DNA of 18,444 nucleotides from NCBI GenBank assembly GCA_045654685.1, contig JAZONV010000032.1, positions 1 through 18,444 on the forward strand. The letters run 5' to 3'. Below the pieces are notes generated by a model, which was not told the origin of the DNA, searched no databases, and saw only the letters and a list, made by a program, of their open reading frames with translations. This document shows positions 1-6,633 of this stretch, piece after piece (within the stretch, counting starts at the first letter, position 1; every line of letters starts with the position of its first letter). This DNA is from RGIG1828 sp045654685. GTDB lineage: Bacteria; Bacillota; Clostridia; UMGS1810. Both the position numbers and the translations under genes were made by a program.

Positions 1-62
1 TGCTCATTTTAATATGGGTTTATTTTGTATACTAAAAATTCAACAATTTTTCTCAACAACAC

Positions 63-91
63 AAAAAGGACCTCGATTAGAGATCCTTTTT
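63..91. terminator. Bidirectional rho-independent terminator downstream of mtaB
   Basis: Bases 63-74 (five A, then GGACCTC) pair with 80-91 (GAGATCC, then five T): a 12-bp stem with one G-U pair and a 5-nt loop. The A-tract and T-tract at the stem ends make it usable in both directions. It lies 52 bases beyond the mtaB stop and would end that minus-strand transcript as well as any plus-strand transcript entering from the left. Nothing else is visible in bases 1-142. Confidence 0.75.
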
Positions 92-142
92 GCAATTTAG
101 GGAGTTTTTAAACATCCCCTTTGTGGAATAGGAAAAAATGTT

Positions 143-1435
143 TCAAATTGTTGCCCACATACATTGTCCGTCAAAGTTGTCCAATTTAACATTTAAAATT
201 TTGTGTGAAATATCTTTTTCTGATTTCACTTTCACTTTGATGTAATTTGTCATATGTCCCTCATAGACCCCATCGCCAAGATGTTGCTCAAAAAGCACGC
301 TTTGTGTTGTGTTTTCAAAGGATTTCACATATTCTCTGTGAAGTTCTTTTGCTTTTTCAATCATGATTTTTGCTCTTTTTTCCCTTATCTTTTTCTCCAC
401 CTGTCCCTCCATTTCGGCAGCCTTTGTGCCTTTTCTCGGAGAGTAGGGGAAGACATGAACTTCTGAAAAACGGATATCTTCCATAAATTCTAATGAGATT
501 TTAAAATCTTCGTCTGTTTCCATGGGGAATCCCGTTATGATATCTGTGGTGATTGCGGGGTTTTTAAATGAATTGCGAAGTCTTTCGACAGCCTTTTTAT
601 ATTCTTCTGTCGTATATTTTCTGTTCATGTTTTTAAGGGTCTTGTTGCAACCTGACTGGAGGGAAATGTGAAAGTGGTCACACACCTTTTTCATTTTTGA
701 AATTTCCCCAACAAAATTTTCGTCAAGAACTCTCGGCTCAACGGAACCAAGGCGTATTCTCTCAATTCCTTCTATGGAATTTACTGTTTTTATTGCATCA
801 ATGAGAGATGTGTTTTCAAGATCTCTTCCATATGAACCGATGTGAATTCCCGTGAGGACTATTTCTCTGTATCCGTTTTTGGAAAGAGTTCTGACCTCTT
901 TTTCAATGTCTTCCAAAGGTCTGCTTCTCACAGGGCCTCTTGCATATGGGATGATACAATAGGAACAAAACTCTGTGCATCCTTCCTCAATTTTCACAAA
1001 GGCTCTTGTTTTGTCTTCGTATGATGTGATCCATAGTCTTTCATATTCTCTTTGCTTTAGAATGTCGGAAATTTCAGCATCTTGCTTTCCTGTTCTGAAA
1101 AATTCCTCTGCCATATCAACAATTTTTCCTCGATCCTTTGTGCCTATAACTATTCCCACGCCGGGAAGTTTTTTAACATCCTCAGGAGAAACCTGACTGT
1201 AGCATCCCGCAACGCATATGAGAGCATCGGGATTTTTCTTGTGGGCTCTTCCAATCATCTGTCTTGATTTTCTCTCTCCCGTACCGGTTACGGTGCAGGT
1301 GTTTATAACATAAATGTCGCATATGTCATCAAAGGTCTTTATATCATATCCTCTTTCTTTAAAGAGGGTTATCATGGCTTCTGTTTCATATTGATTAACT
1401 TTGCACCCCAATGTGCAAAAAGATACGGATTTCAT
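143..1435 (-). CDS. mtaB: tRNA (N6-threonylcarbamoyladenosine-37 C2)-methylthiotransferase MtaB
   Basis: A 430-aa radical-SAM methylthiotransferase that converts t6A at position 37 of ANN-decoding tRNAs into ms2t6A in the cytoplasm. The N-terminal MTTase domain opens with CTLGCKVNQYETEAM, which is typical of MtaB rather than MiaB. Its cluster cysteines are visible at about 11 (GCKVN), 47 (NTCTVT) and 78 (AGCYS). The radical-SAM CxxxCxxC motif is C153, C157, C160 within GCTEFCSYCIIPYARG. The last ~65 residues fit a TRAM RNA-binding domain. Length matches the family. The ATG at 1435 follows AAGGAG at a normal distance. It is transcribed alone, divergent from the HPr-like gene, and its leader carries a very stable hairpin (1460-1502). 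The assignment is firm; the tRNA substrate is inferred from family. Confidence 0.95.
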   Translation of the reverse strand: MKSVSFCTLGCKVNQYETEAMITLFKERGYDIKTFDDICDIYVINTCTVTGTGERKSRQMIGRAHKKNPDALICVAGCYSQVSPEDVKKLPGVGIVIGTKDRGKIVDMAEEFFRTGKQDAEISDILKQREYERLWITSYEDKTRAFVKIEEGCTEFCSYCIIPYARGPVRSRPLEDIEKEVRTLSKNGYREIVLTGIHIGSYGRDLENTSLIDAIKTVNSIEGIERIRLGSVEPRVLDENFVGEISKMKKVCDHFHISLQSGCNKTLKNMNRKYTTEEYKKAVERLRNSFKNPAITTDIITGFPMETDEDFKISLEFMEDIRFSEVHVFPYSPRKGTKAAEMEGQVEKKIREKRAKIMIEKAKELHREYVKSFENTTQSVLFEQHLGDGVYEGHMTNYIKVKVKSEKDISHKILNVKLDNFDGQCMWATI

Positions 1436-1459
1436 AAGTATAACTCCTTGAATTTATGA

Positions 1460-1502
1460 TAGCCGTCGGAGAGCCGTACTCAGTTCGACTCTCCGGCGGC
1501 TA
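1460..1502 (-). promoter_or_regulatory. Strong hairpin in the leader of mtaB
   Basis: Bases 1460-1476 pair with 1486-1502, giving a 17-bp GC-rich stem with one mismatch and one G-U pair around a 9-nt loop. It sits 25 bases upstream of the mtaB start codon, just before its ribosome site. There is no T-tract on either side, so it is not a standard terminator. It may stabilise the mtaB mRNA, act as a regulatory leader, or be a dispersed repeat. Confidence 0.5.
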
Positions 1503-1553
1503 CTCTCTATTATACACATTTTACAAATATTTTCAAGTGTCCTCTTAATTTAC

Positions 1554-1582
1554 TTGACACGGGATGAATTTAGTTGTATTAT
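1554..1582 (+). promoter_or_regulatory. Sigma-A promoter of the HPr-like gene
   Basis: TTGACA at 1554-1559, a 17-base spacer and TATTAT at 1577-1582: a near-consensus housekeeping promoter about 50 bases upstream of the HPr-like start codon. Confidence 0.8.
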
Positions 1583-1635
1583 TAATATGAAATCAATATA
1601 CATATACTAATATGAAGTCACAGGAGGAATTAATT

Positions 1636-1863
1636 ATGAAAGCATTTAACGTACAGATCAGTTCCATAGGCGATGTTAAGAATTTTGTAAACATTGTTGG
1701 GAAATATGACTTTGATATTGATTTAGTTTCCGACAGATATGTTGTAGATGCAAAATCAATTATGGGTATTTTCAGCTTAGACCTTACAAAACCCATAAAA
1801 GTTCAGGTTCATTCCGAAGATACACAGGCTATTGAGGCAGAACTTGCACCTTACATCGTTTGA
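1636..1863 (+). CDS. HPr-like protein lacking the phosphorylatable histidine
   Basis: A 75-aa protein with the HPr fold pattern. The segment around the regulatory serine is preserved (AKSIMGIFSLDL, Ser41 matching Ser46 of Bacillus HPr). The N-terminal strand FNVQISSIGDVKNFV aligns with the HPr segment that normally carries H-A-R-P-A, but there is no histidine there (Ser-Ile-Gly-Asp-Val instead). It therefore cannot act as a classical phosphocarrier through His15. A regulatory role, like the Crh-type HPr paralogue that also lacks this histidine, is a reasonable inference. An in-frame ATG at 1612 was rejected as the start, because CAGGAGG precedes the ATG at 1636 at normal spacing. It is monocistronic, with a strong promoter and terminator of its own, so probably highly expressed. 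Confidence 0.85.
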   Translation: MKAFNVQISSIGDVKNFVNIVGKYDFDIDLVSDRYVVDAKSIMGIFSLDLTKPIKVQVHSEDTQAIEAELAPYIV

Positions 1864-1882
1864 TAGTCTAAGAGACTATATC

Positions 1883-1919
1883 GGCGTAGTGCTCCGGGGA
1901 ACACTACGCCTGTTTTTTT
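1883..1919 (+). terminator. Rho-independent terminator after the HPr-like gene
   Basis: GGCGTAGTG (1883-1891) pairs perfectly with CACTACGCC (1902-1910), followed by TG and seven T. It separates the HPr-like gene from the next transcript. Confidence 0.9.
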
Positions 1920-1954
1920 GAAAGAGCACATAAATCCCGGAAGGAGGAAAAGAG

Positions 1955-2515
1955 ATGTATCATCTGTACAAACTGGATGACTATGAAACAAAACTTGTGA
2001 TTCTCTATTCGCTTCACAATCTCAAAATGAGTCCCAATTATGCAACACTCAGTCAGGTGGTATCATCGTCTGCTGATGTTCAGTATTTTGAACTTCAGGA
2101 ATATCTTGAAGCTCTTCTTGAAATGGGGAGCGTGAAGGAGTCCACCGTTTCGGGTGAGATAATATATTCCATAACAAGCCTTGGCGAGGACACATGTGAA
2201 TATTTTGCAAACCGAATCCCTGCAAGCGTCAGAGAAAAGGTTGAGAATGCGGCAAAACTTGTCAACAACGACAAAAGCGATCAGAATAAGATATATGCAG
2301 ACTATATTCCCATAAATGAAAATGAGTATAAGGTTGTTTGCGGAATAAAAGAAGAAAATGTTAAGCTCCTTGACTTTGAAATGTATGCCGGGTCAAAAGA
2401 GAGAGCAAAAAAAATATGTGCATATTTTAAAGACCACACAAATGAATTTTATATGAATATTGTGGCTCACCTTGAAGAAAATATGAACACACCACCCAAT
2501 GACGGTGAAGAGTAA
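1955..2515 (+). CDS. DUF4364 family protein, probable winged-helix DNA-binding protein
   Basis: A 186-aa protein matching DUF4364, a family I know mainly from Clostridia. The N-terminal ~75 residues (KLVILYSLHNLKMSPNYATL, then FELQEYLEALLEMG and IIYSITSLGEDTCEYF) have the helix-helix-wing layout of a PadR/MarR-like domain, with the T-x-x-G-E wing end. The C-terminal half (YADYIPINENEYKVVCGIKE onward) is a separate alpha/beta domain typical of the family. The ATG is preceded by GGAAGGAGG. The stop lies 10 bases before recR, so the two are probably co-transcribed. The function is unknown; DNA-binding regulation is inferred from the fold. Confidence 0.8.
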   Translation: MYHLYKLDDYETKLVILYSLHNLKMSPNYATLSQVVSSSADVQYFELQEYLEALLEMGSVKESTVSGEIIYSITSLGEDTCEYFANRIPASVREKVENAAKLVNNDKSDQNKIYADYIPINENEYKVVCGIKEENVKLLDFEMYAGSKERAKKICAYFKDHTNEFYMNIVAHLEENMNTPPNDGEE

Positions 2516-2525
2516 GAGGTAAAAG

Positions 2526-3122
2526 ATGCTTTATACACAAAGTTTTTCAAAACTTATAGACGTTTTCAGAAAAATGCCCGGAGTGGGCAGTAAAAGTGCA
2601 GTACGCATGGCATATCATGTCCTTGCAATGACTGATGACGAAGTTGATGAAATGGTTAACACCATTAAAGGCGCCAAAGAAAAAATAGGCTATTGCTCCG
2701 TTTGCCAGAACACCACAGAATCAGACCCTTGCGAAATCTGTTCAAATCCAAAAAGGGATTCTTCCGTAATATGCGTTGTTGAACAACCTAAAGACGTTGT
2801 TGCTCTTGAAAAAACAAGAGAATATTACGGCTCATATCATGTTTTGCACGGTTGCATTTCTCCAATGGATTCGGTAGGACCTGAAGATATAAAAATAAAG
2901 GAACTTTTAGGAAGAATTTCGGACGGGGAAGTTAAAGAAGTCATAATGGCAATCAGCCCAAGTATTGAGGGTGAGGCAACCACAATGTATATTTCAAGAC
3001 TTTTAAAACCTTTTGATATTAAGGTTACGAGAATTGCCTACGGCATCCCCGTTGGCGGAGACCTTGAATATGCGGATCAGGTTACTCTTGCAAAGGCAAT
3101 AGAGGGCAGAAGAGAAATATAA
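2526..3122 (+). CDS. recR: Recombination mediator protein RecR
   Basis: A 198-aa RecR, the toroidal DNA-binding partner of RecF/RecO that loads RecA at gaps. Visible elements are the N-terminal helix-hairpin-helix (RKMPGVGSKSAVRMAYHVL, residues 15-33), a four-cysteine zinc site (C57, C60, C69, C72) and a Toprim domain ending in the family signature. The signature here reads SPSIEGEATTMYIS, where the usual form begins NPT. The C-terminus has the expected G-I-P-x-G-G-D-L-E-Y-A-D and LxxAxxGR motifs. AGAGGT precedes the ATG. It follows the DUF4364 gene rather than dnaX-ybaB, the commoner arrangement in Firmicutes. A clear terminator follows. Confidence 0.96.
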   Translation: MLYTQSFSKLIDVFRKMPGVGSKSAVRMAYHVLAMTDDEVDEMVNTIKGAKEKIGYCSVCQNTTESDPCEICSNPKRDSSVICVVEQPKDVVALEKTREYYGSYHVLHGCISPMDSVGPEDIKIKELLGRISDGEVKEVIMAISPSIEGEATTMYISRLLKPFDIKVTRIAYGIPVGGDLEYADQVTLAKAIEGRREI

Positions 3123-3131
3123 AAAGTATGG

Positions 3132-3167
3132 AATGGATGTGAAACTGTTTGTTGCATCCATTTTTTT
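3132..3167 (+). terminator. Rho-independent terminator after recR
   Basis: AATGGATG (3132-3139) pairs with CATCCATT (3155-3162), followed by a run of T to 3167. Confidence 0.8.
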
Positions 3168-3185
3168 GTGGGCGGTAAGGAGAAG

Positions 3186-3561
3186 TGGAGTTTGTCTCAC
3201 TGATTGATTTTCAATCAGTGAGAATGAAATGCACCTGAAGGTGCATGAAATGAAACCTTTGGTTTCATGGCCATCAACGTCAGCAATTCGCGTTCGCACC
3301 GTAAGAGGGTGCTCCGCTCATTGGACGTTTTGCCATAAGTTCCACCTTCCAATCGTGCTTTGCACTCTTGGGGTGTCACTTAAAATACTGCTCCGCAGCA
3401 TGAAATGTCTGCTTTGCAGACATTATGGAAAAAACTCGCTTCAGGCGAGTTTTAACATAAACGAATTCCGCAGGAATTCATTTCATGGCGTAGCCATTTC
3501 ATGTGTCGAATGGCACATTTCATTCGGTGAGTTTGAAAAACAAACTCACCGCTAAACTCCA
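3186..3561. repeat. 376-bp hairpin array bounded by inverted repeats (REP/MITE-like element)
   Basis: The recR-greA gap holds no gene but about ten consecutive perfect or near-perfect short palindromes. Examples are 3195-3223 (13-bp stem), 3229-3246, 3250-3268, 3355-3365, 3389-3400, 3405-3423, 3431-3453, 3463-3479, 3485-3497, 3501-3518 and 3526-3550 (10-bp stem). Several are separated by the spacer ATGAAAT or ATTTCAT. The stems differ in sequence, while the loops tend to be CCGCA, TTTGC, TTCAG or CGTAG. TGGAGTTT (3186-3193) and AAACTCCA (3554-3561) form terminal inverted repeats. I know similar mosaics from Ruminococcaceae intergenic regions, but their function is unknown. Two ORFs crossing it are artefacts of the repeats. 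Confidence 0.8.
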
Positions 3562-3642
3562 ATTTATGAATAATTCTCCGACAATTTAAATATAGTATTA
3601 TAGCCTGATTAACAGTTAGTCTCCAAAGGTTTCTGACAGGAC

Positions 3643-3670
3643 TTGACAAGTTTGTTTTTTGTGGTATAAT
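3643..3670 (+). promoter_or_regulatory. Sigma-A promoter of greA-lysS
   Basis: TTGACA at 3643-3648, a 16-base spacer and TATAAT at 3665-3670. Both boxes are consensus; only the spacing is one base short. No other promoter or terminator is visible before lysS, so greA and lysS are probably one transcript. Confidence 0.85.
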
Positions 3671-3691
3671 ATTTAGAATGACAATATCTTG

Positions 3692-3744
3692 CCTTATCTT
3701 GCCCAATGGATAAGGACCACAATTATTTTTATAAAAATTGGGCA
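3692..3744 (+). promoter_or_regulatory. Possible alternative hairpins in the greA leader
   Basis: Within the ~90-base leader, CCTTATC (about 3692-3698) can pair with GATAAGG (about 3709-3715). Alternatively, TGCCCAAT (3700-3707), which lies in the loop of that hairpin, can pair with ATTGGGCA (3737-3744), and the two cannot coexist simply. The greA ATG has no well-spaced ribosome site (AGAAAGG is about 15 bases away), so leader structure could matter. The stems are short and chance is not excluded. Confidence 0.35.
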
Positions 3745-3765
3745 GAAAGGCATTGGTTATTAATT

Positions 3766-4239
3766 ATGGCAAAACAAGTAGTACTTACTCCGGATGGACT
3801 CAAAAAACTGGAGGACGAACTCGAATATCTCAAAGTTACGGGAAGAAAGGAAATCGCTGAAAAAATTAAAATAGCAAGAGGTTTTGGCGACCTTTCCGAA
3901 AATGCAGAATATGACGCTGCAAAAGATGCTCAGGCAACAATGGAAGAAAGAATTTCCAAAATTGAAGAAATGCTCAAAAATGCAGTTGTTGTAGACGTTG
4001 ATGACATTGGAACAGATGTTGTCGGCATTTGCTCAAAAGTAAAAGTTTTTGATGAAGACTTTGAGGAAGAAGAAACCTACACAATTGTAGGTTCCACAGA
4101 AGCAGACCCCGACTCAAACAAAATTTCCGATGAATCTCCCATAGGACGAGCGCTTATGGGTAAAAAAGTAGGGGATGTTGTATCCATCGAAACTCCCGGA
4201 GGAGTTTTTGAACTTAAAATTTTAGAAATTTCAAAATAA
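3766..4239 (+). CDS. greA: Transcription elongation factor GreA
   Basis: A 157-aa GreA, which binds the RNA polymerase secondary channel and stimulates cleavage of backtracked transcripts. The N-terminal coiled coil (LTPDGLKKLEDELEYLKVTG, then RGFGDLSENAEYDAAKDAQ) contains the acidic tip D-L-S-E-N-A-E-Y-D that reaches the active site. The C-terminal FKBP-like domain ends in SPIGRALMGKKVGDVVSIETP. Length is standard when translation begins at MAKQVVLTP. The reading frame extends 20 codons upstream to 3706, but those residues do not belong to the family. The ribosome site is weak for this start. The gene precedes lysS by 36 bases, a pairing common in Firmicutes. Confidence 0.95.
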   Translation: MAKQVVLTPDGLKKLEDELEYLKVTGRKEIAEKIKIARGFGDLSENAEYDAAKDAQATMEERISKIEEMLKNAVVVDVDDIGTDVVGICSKVKVFDEDFEEEETYTIVGSTEADPDSNKISDESPIGRALMGKKVGDVVSIETPGGVFELKILEISK

Positions 4240-4275
4240 TTTTTTACAAACATAAAGATGGGAGGAAATTCACCC

Positions 4276-5838
4276 ATGAGTGAACAGACAAACGTAAATA
4301 TTGAACAAACCGATCTCAGCGAAATTCTTCAGGTGCGCAGAGACAAACTCAAAGAACTTCAGGATGCAGGAATGGATCCCTTTGAAATTACCAAATTTTC
4401 AAGAACACACACCGCATCTCAGGTAAAAGATGATTATACCGAAGAAGAAAGAGAAATCACCAAACGTGGAAGTGATGTTCCGGAGAAAATCATGGCAAAG
4501 GTTTCAGCACTTGATGGCGAAACAGTTGTTGTTGCCGGACGTATCATGTCAAAACGAGGCATGGGAAAAGTAGGATTTTTGCACGTTTCAGACATGACAG
4601 GTCAGATTCAGCTTTTTGTTAAAAAAGACATTCTCGGCGAAGATGAGTATAACCGTTTCAAAAAACTTGACATTGGTGACATTGTTGGTGCGGAAGGCGA
4701 GGTTTTCACCACACAGACAGGCGAGATTTCAATCAGAGTAAATTCTGTTACTCTTCTTTCAAAATCTCTTCAGCCTCTTCCTGAAAAATTCCACGGAATG
4801 ACCAACACGGACCTTCGTTACCGTCAGAGATATGTTGACCTCATTATGAATGCTGATGTAAAAGACACATTCATCAAACGTTCAAAGATTATCTCTTCCA
4901 TAAGAAGATATCTTGATGGTGAAGGATTTTTGGAAGTTGAAACTCCCATGCTTGTTGCAAATGCAGGCGGTGCTGCTGCAAGACCTTTTGAAACTCATTT
5001 CAATGCACTTGATGAAGATTTCAAACTTCGTATTTCTCTTGAACTCTACCTTAAACGTCTCATCGTTGGCGGACTTGAGAGAGTTTATGAAATCGGACGA
5101 GTTTTCAGAAACGAAGGACTTGACACCCGTCATAATCCGGAGTTCACTCTCATGGAACTCTATCAGGCATATACAGATTATCACGGTATGATGGATCTCA
5201 CCGAAAATCTCTATCGCCACGTGGCAATGGAAGTTCTCGGAACAACAAAAATTGTATACAACGGCATTGAAATGGATCTTGGAAAACCCTTTGAAAGAAT
5301 CACTATGGTAGATGCTGTTAAAAAATATGCAGGTGTTGACTTTAACGAAATTAATTCAGTTGAAGAAGCACGTGCGGCTGCCAAAGAACATCACGTTGAA
5401 TTTGAAGATCACCACAAAAAAGGTGATATCCTCAATCTTTTCTTTGAAGAATTTGTTGAAGAACATCTTCTTCAGCCCACATTTGTTATGGATCATCCCG
5501 TTGAGATTTCTCCTCTCACAAAGAAAAAACCCGGTAACCCCGACTATGTTGAACGTTTTGAGTTCTTCATGAATGGTTGGGAAATGGCAAATGCCTACTC
5601 CGAACTAAATGACCCCATTGACCAGAGAGAACGTTTCAAGGCTCAGGAAGCTCTTCTTGCTCTTGGTGATGAAGAAGCCAACACCACAGATGAAGACTTT
5701 ATGAGAGCGCTCGAAATCGGTATGCCTCCCACGGGCGGTATCGGATTTGGTATCGACAGAATGTGTATGCTTCTTACAGACTCTGCTGCAATAAGAGACG
5801 TGCTCTTGTTCCCAACAATGAAGACACTTGACAAATAA
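4276..5838 (+). CDS. lysS: Lysyl-tRNA synthetase, class II
   Basis: A 520-aa class II LysRS that charges tRNA-Lys. The N-terminal OB-fold anticodon-binding domain is seen at VVVAGRIMSKRGMGKVGFLHV. Catalytic motif 1 lies around FLEVETPML. Motif 2 is FRNEGLDTRHNPEFTLMELY and motif 3 is PTGGIGFGIDRMCMLL, which holds the ATP-binding arginine. Length fits bacterial LysS with a short N-terminal extension. The chosen ATG (MSEQTNVN) follows GGGAGG by 10 bases; the frame also opens at 4258, but that ATG overlaps the ribosome site. It is the last core-type gene before the accessory region. Confidence 0.96.
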   Translation: MSEQTNVNIEQTDLSEILQVRRDKLKELQDAGMDPFEITKFSRTHTASQVKDDYTEEEREITKRGSDVPEKIMAKVSALDGETVVVAGRIMSKRGMGKVGFLHVSDMTGQIQLFVKKDILGEDEYNRFKKLDIGDIVGAEGEVFTTQTGEISIRVNSVTLLSKSLQPLPEKFHGMTNTDLRYRQRYVDLIMNADVKDTFIKRSKIISSIRRYLDGEGFLEVETPMLVANAGGAAARPFETHFNALDEDFKLRISLELYLKRLIVGGLERVYEIGRVFRNEGLDTRHNPEFTLMELYQAYTDYHGMMDLTENLYRHVAMEVLGTTKIVYNGIEMDLGKPFERITMVDAVKKYAGVDFNEINSVEEARAAAKEHHVEFEDHHKKGDILNLFFEEFVEEHLLQPTFVMDHPVEISPLTKKKPGNPDYVERFEFFMNGWEMANAYSELNDPIDQRERFKAQEALLALGDEEANTTDEDFMRALEIGMPPTGGIGFGIDRMCMLLTDSAAIRDVLLFPTMKTLDK

Positions 5839-5888
5839 TTTGGCTTAACACTGCGGTTTTCAAGGGATTAAGACTACAAAAAAATAAT

Positions 5889-5910
5889 ATTTACGAAAGA
5901 ATTTACGAAA
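5889..5910 (+). repeat. Tandem ATTTACGAAA repeats
   Basis: The 10-mer ATTTACGAAA occurs at 5889-5898 and again at 5901-5910, 12 bases apart, directly before the hairpin at 5914. Both the spacing and the position at the island edge would suit recombinase-binding half sites, but that is inference. Confidence 0.4.
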
Positions 5911-5913
5911 AAT

Positions 5914-5940
5914 GACCTCTTGCTTACTTTGCAAGAGGTC
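5914..5940. terminator. Hairpin downstream of lysS; first of a duplicated pair
   Basis: GACCTCTTGC (5914-5923) pairs perfectly with GCAAGAGGTC (5931-5940) around a 7-nt loop. In the minus direction it is followed by ATTTTT; in the plus direction the tail is only T/C-rich. It could end lysS transcripts and block minus-strand read-through. A near-copy with the same arms lies at 6601-6628. Confidence 0.65.
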
Positions 5941-5977
5941 TCTATTGTAAAGAGGATAGCAAAAAGAGGGATATATT

Positions 5978-6592
5978 TTGGAACAGAAACACATTTGTAG
6001 CATTACTCCAACGGAGTTTGAAGAGTATTGTTTAGAGATTTTGAAGGGATATGCAGAAACTGAAGATTTGAAAGATTTTTTAATTACACATAATGTAAAA
6101 ATCCCAGCAAGTGATGGAAAATATCAAATTGATGTATATGCTGAATTTACTGCAATGGGTGCCAAATTTAAGGTTTTGTGCGAATGCAAACACTACAAAT
6201 CTTCTGTGAAAAGAGGGAAGGTAGCTGAACTGCACAGAAAACTTGAAAGTATAGGGGCTCAAAAAGCCATCTTGATTTCAACCAGTAAGTTTCAAAGCGG
6301 AGCTGTTGAATATGCTAACGCACATGGAATAGCATTAATTTATGTAGAAAATTATAACTTTGAATACATTTCTCATTCGAGTGGTGAAATGGTAATAAAT
6401 GATGATGACCCTTTTCTATATGCTGAAAAACATATGCCTCCTTATGTTGCTTTTAATTGTTCATCTAACACGGAAGAACCGATTAAAGTGTATCCTCCAA
6501 AATCAATGATTAGAAAATTGATTATAGAAATGAATCAACAGATTAAAGAAAAACTTGGAATTGATATTGATTTACCTGAGATACAGGAATAA
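5978..6592 (+). CDS. Mrr-like restriction endonuclease (PD-(D/E)XK), no methylase partner
   Basis: A 204-aa protein whose first ~125 residues match the Mrr_cat/restriction-endonuclease-like domain. The catalytic pattern is D52 (YQIDVYAEF), then E69-C70-K71 (VLCECKHY), then helices and the strand AILISTSKFQSGAVEYANAHG, usual for Mrr relatives that cleave modified or foreign DNA. The last ~75 residues (YNFEYISHSSGE to the end) are not recognised. Translation begins at TTG, preceded by AGAGGG with 7-nt spacing; no in-frame ATG fits. No methyltransferase or specificity gene is adjacent, in line with a type IV (modification-dependent) enzyme, though it may serve another nuclease role. The gene is bracketed by twin hairpins and lies between core lysS and the integrase, so it is probably acquired. 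Confidence 0.8.
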   Translation: MEQKHICSITPTEFEEYCLEILKGYAETEDLKDFLITHNVKIPASDGKYQIDVYAEFTAMGAKFKVLCECKHYKSSVKRGKVAELHRKLESIGAQKAILISTSKFQSGAVEYANAHGIALIYVENYNFEYISHSSGEMVINDDDPFLYAEKHMPPYVAFNCSSNTEEPIKVYPPKSMIRKLIIEMNQQIKEKLGIDIDLPEIQE

Positions 6593-6600
6593 AGTACGAA

Positions 6601-6628
6601 TGACCTCTTGCAAACTAGCAAGAGGTCA
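6601..6628. terminator. Second copy of the hairpin, just beyond the integrase stop
   Basis: TGACCTCTTGC (6601-6611) pairs perfectly with GCAAGAGGTCA (6618-6628); the centre is AAACTA (6612-6617). Arms are identical to those of the hairpin at 5914-5940 while the centre differs. It lies 6 bases from the integrase stop codon and ends the convergent Mrr-like gene and integrase. T-tracts on both sides are poor, so termination is likely but weak; an attachment-site role is the alternative. Confidence 0.55.
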
Positions 6629-6633
6629 TTGGT

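Noticed and set aside
3003..3555. Open frames of about 100 aa on both strands over the recR-greA gap
   Set aside because: They run through consecutive palindromes or through recR in another frame, have no ribosome site and no recognisable product.
3186..3561. CRISPR array
   Set aside because: The palindromes differ from one another in stem sequence and spacing; there is no constant repeat with unique spacers and no cas gene.
4882..5572. Frames of 86-112 aa within lysS on both strands
   Set aside because: Shadows of a clear LysRS coding frame.
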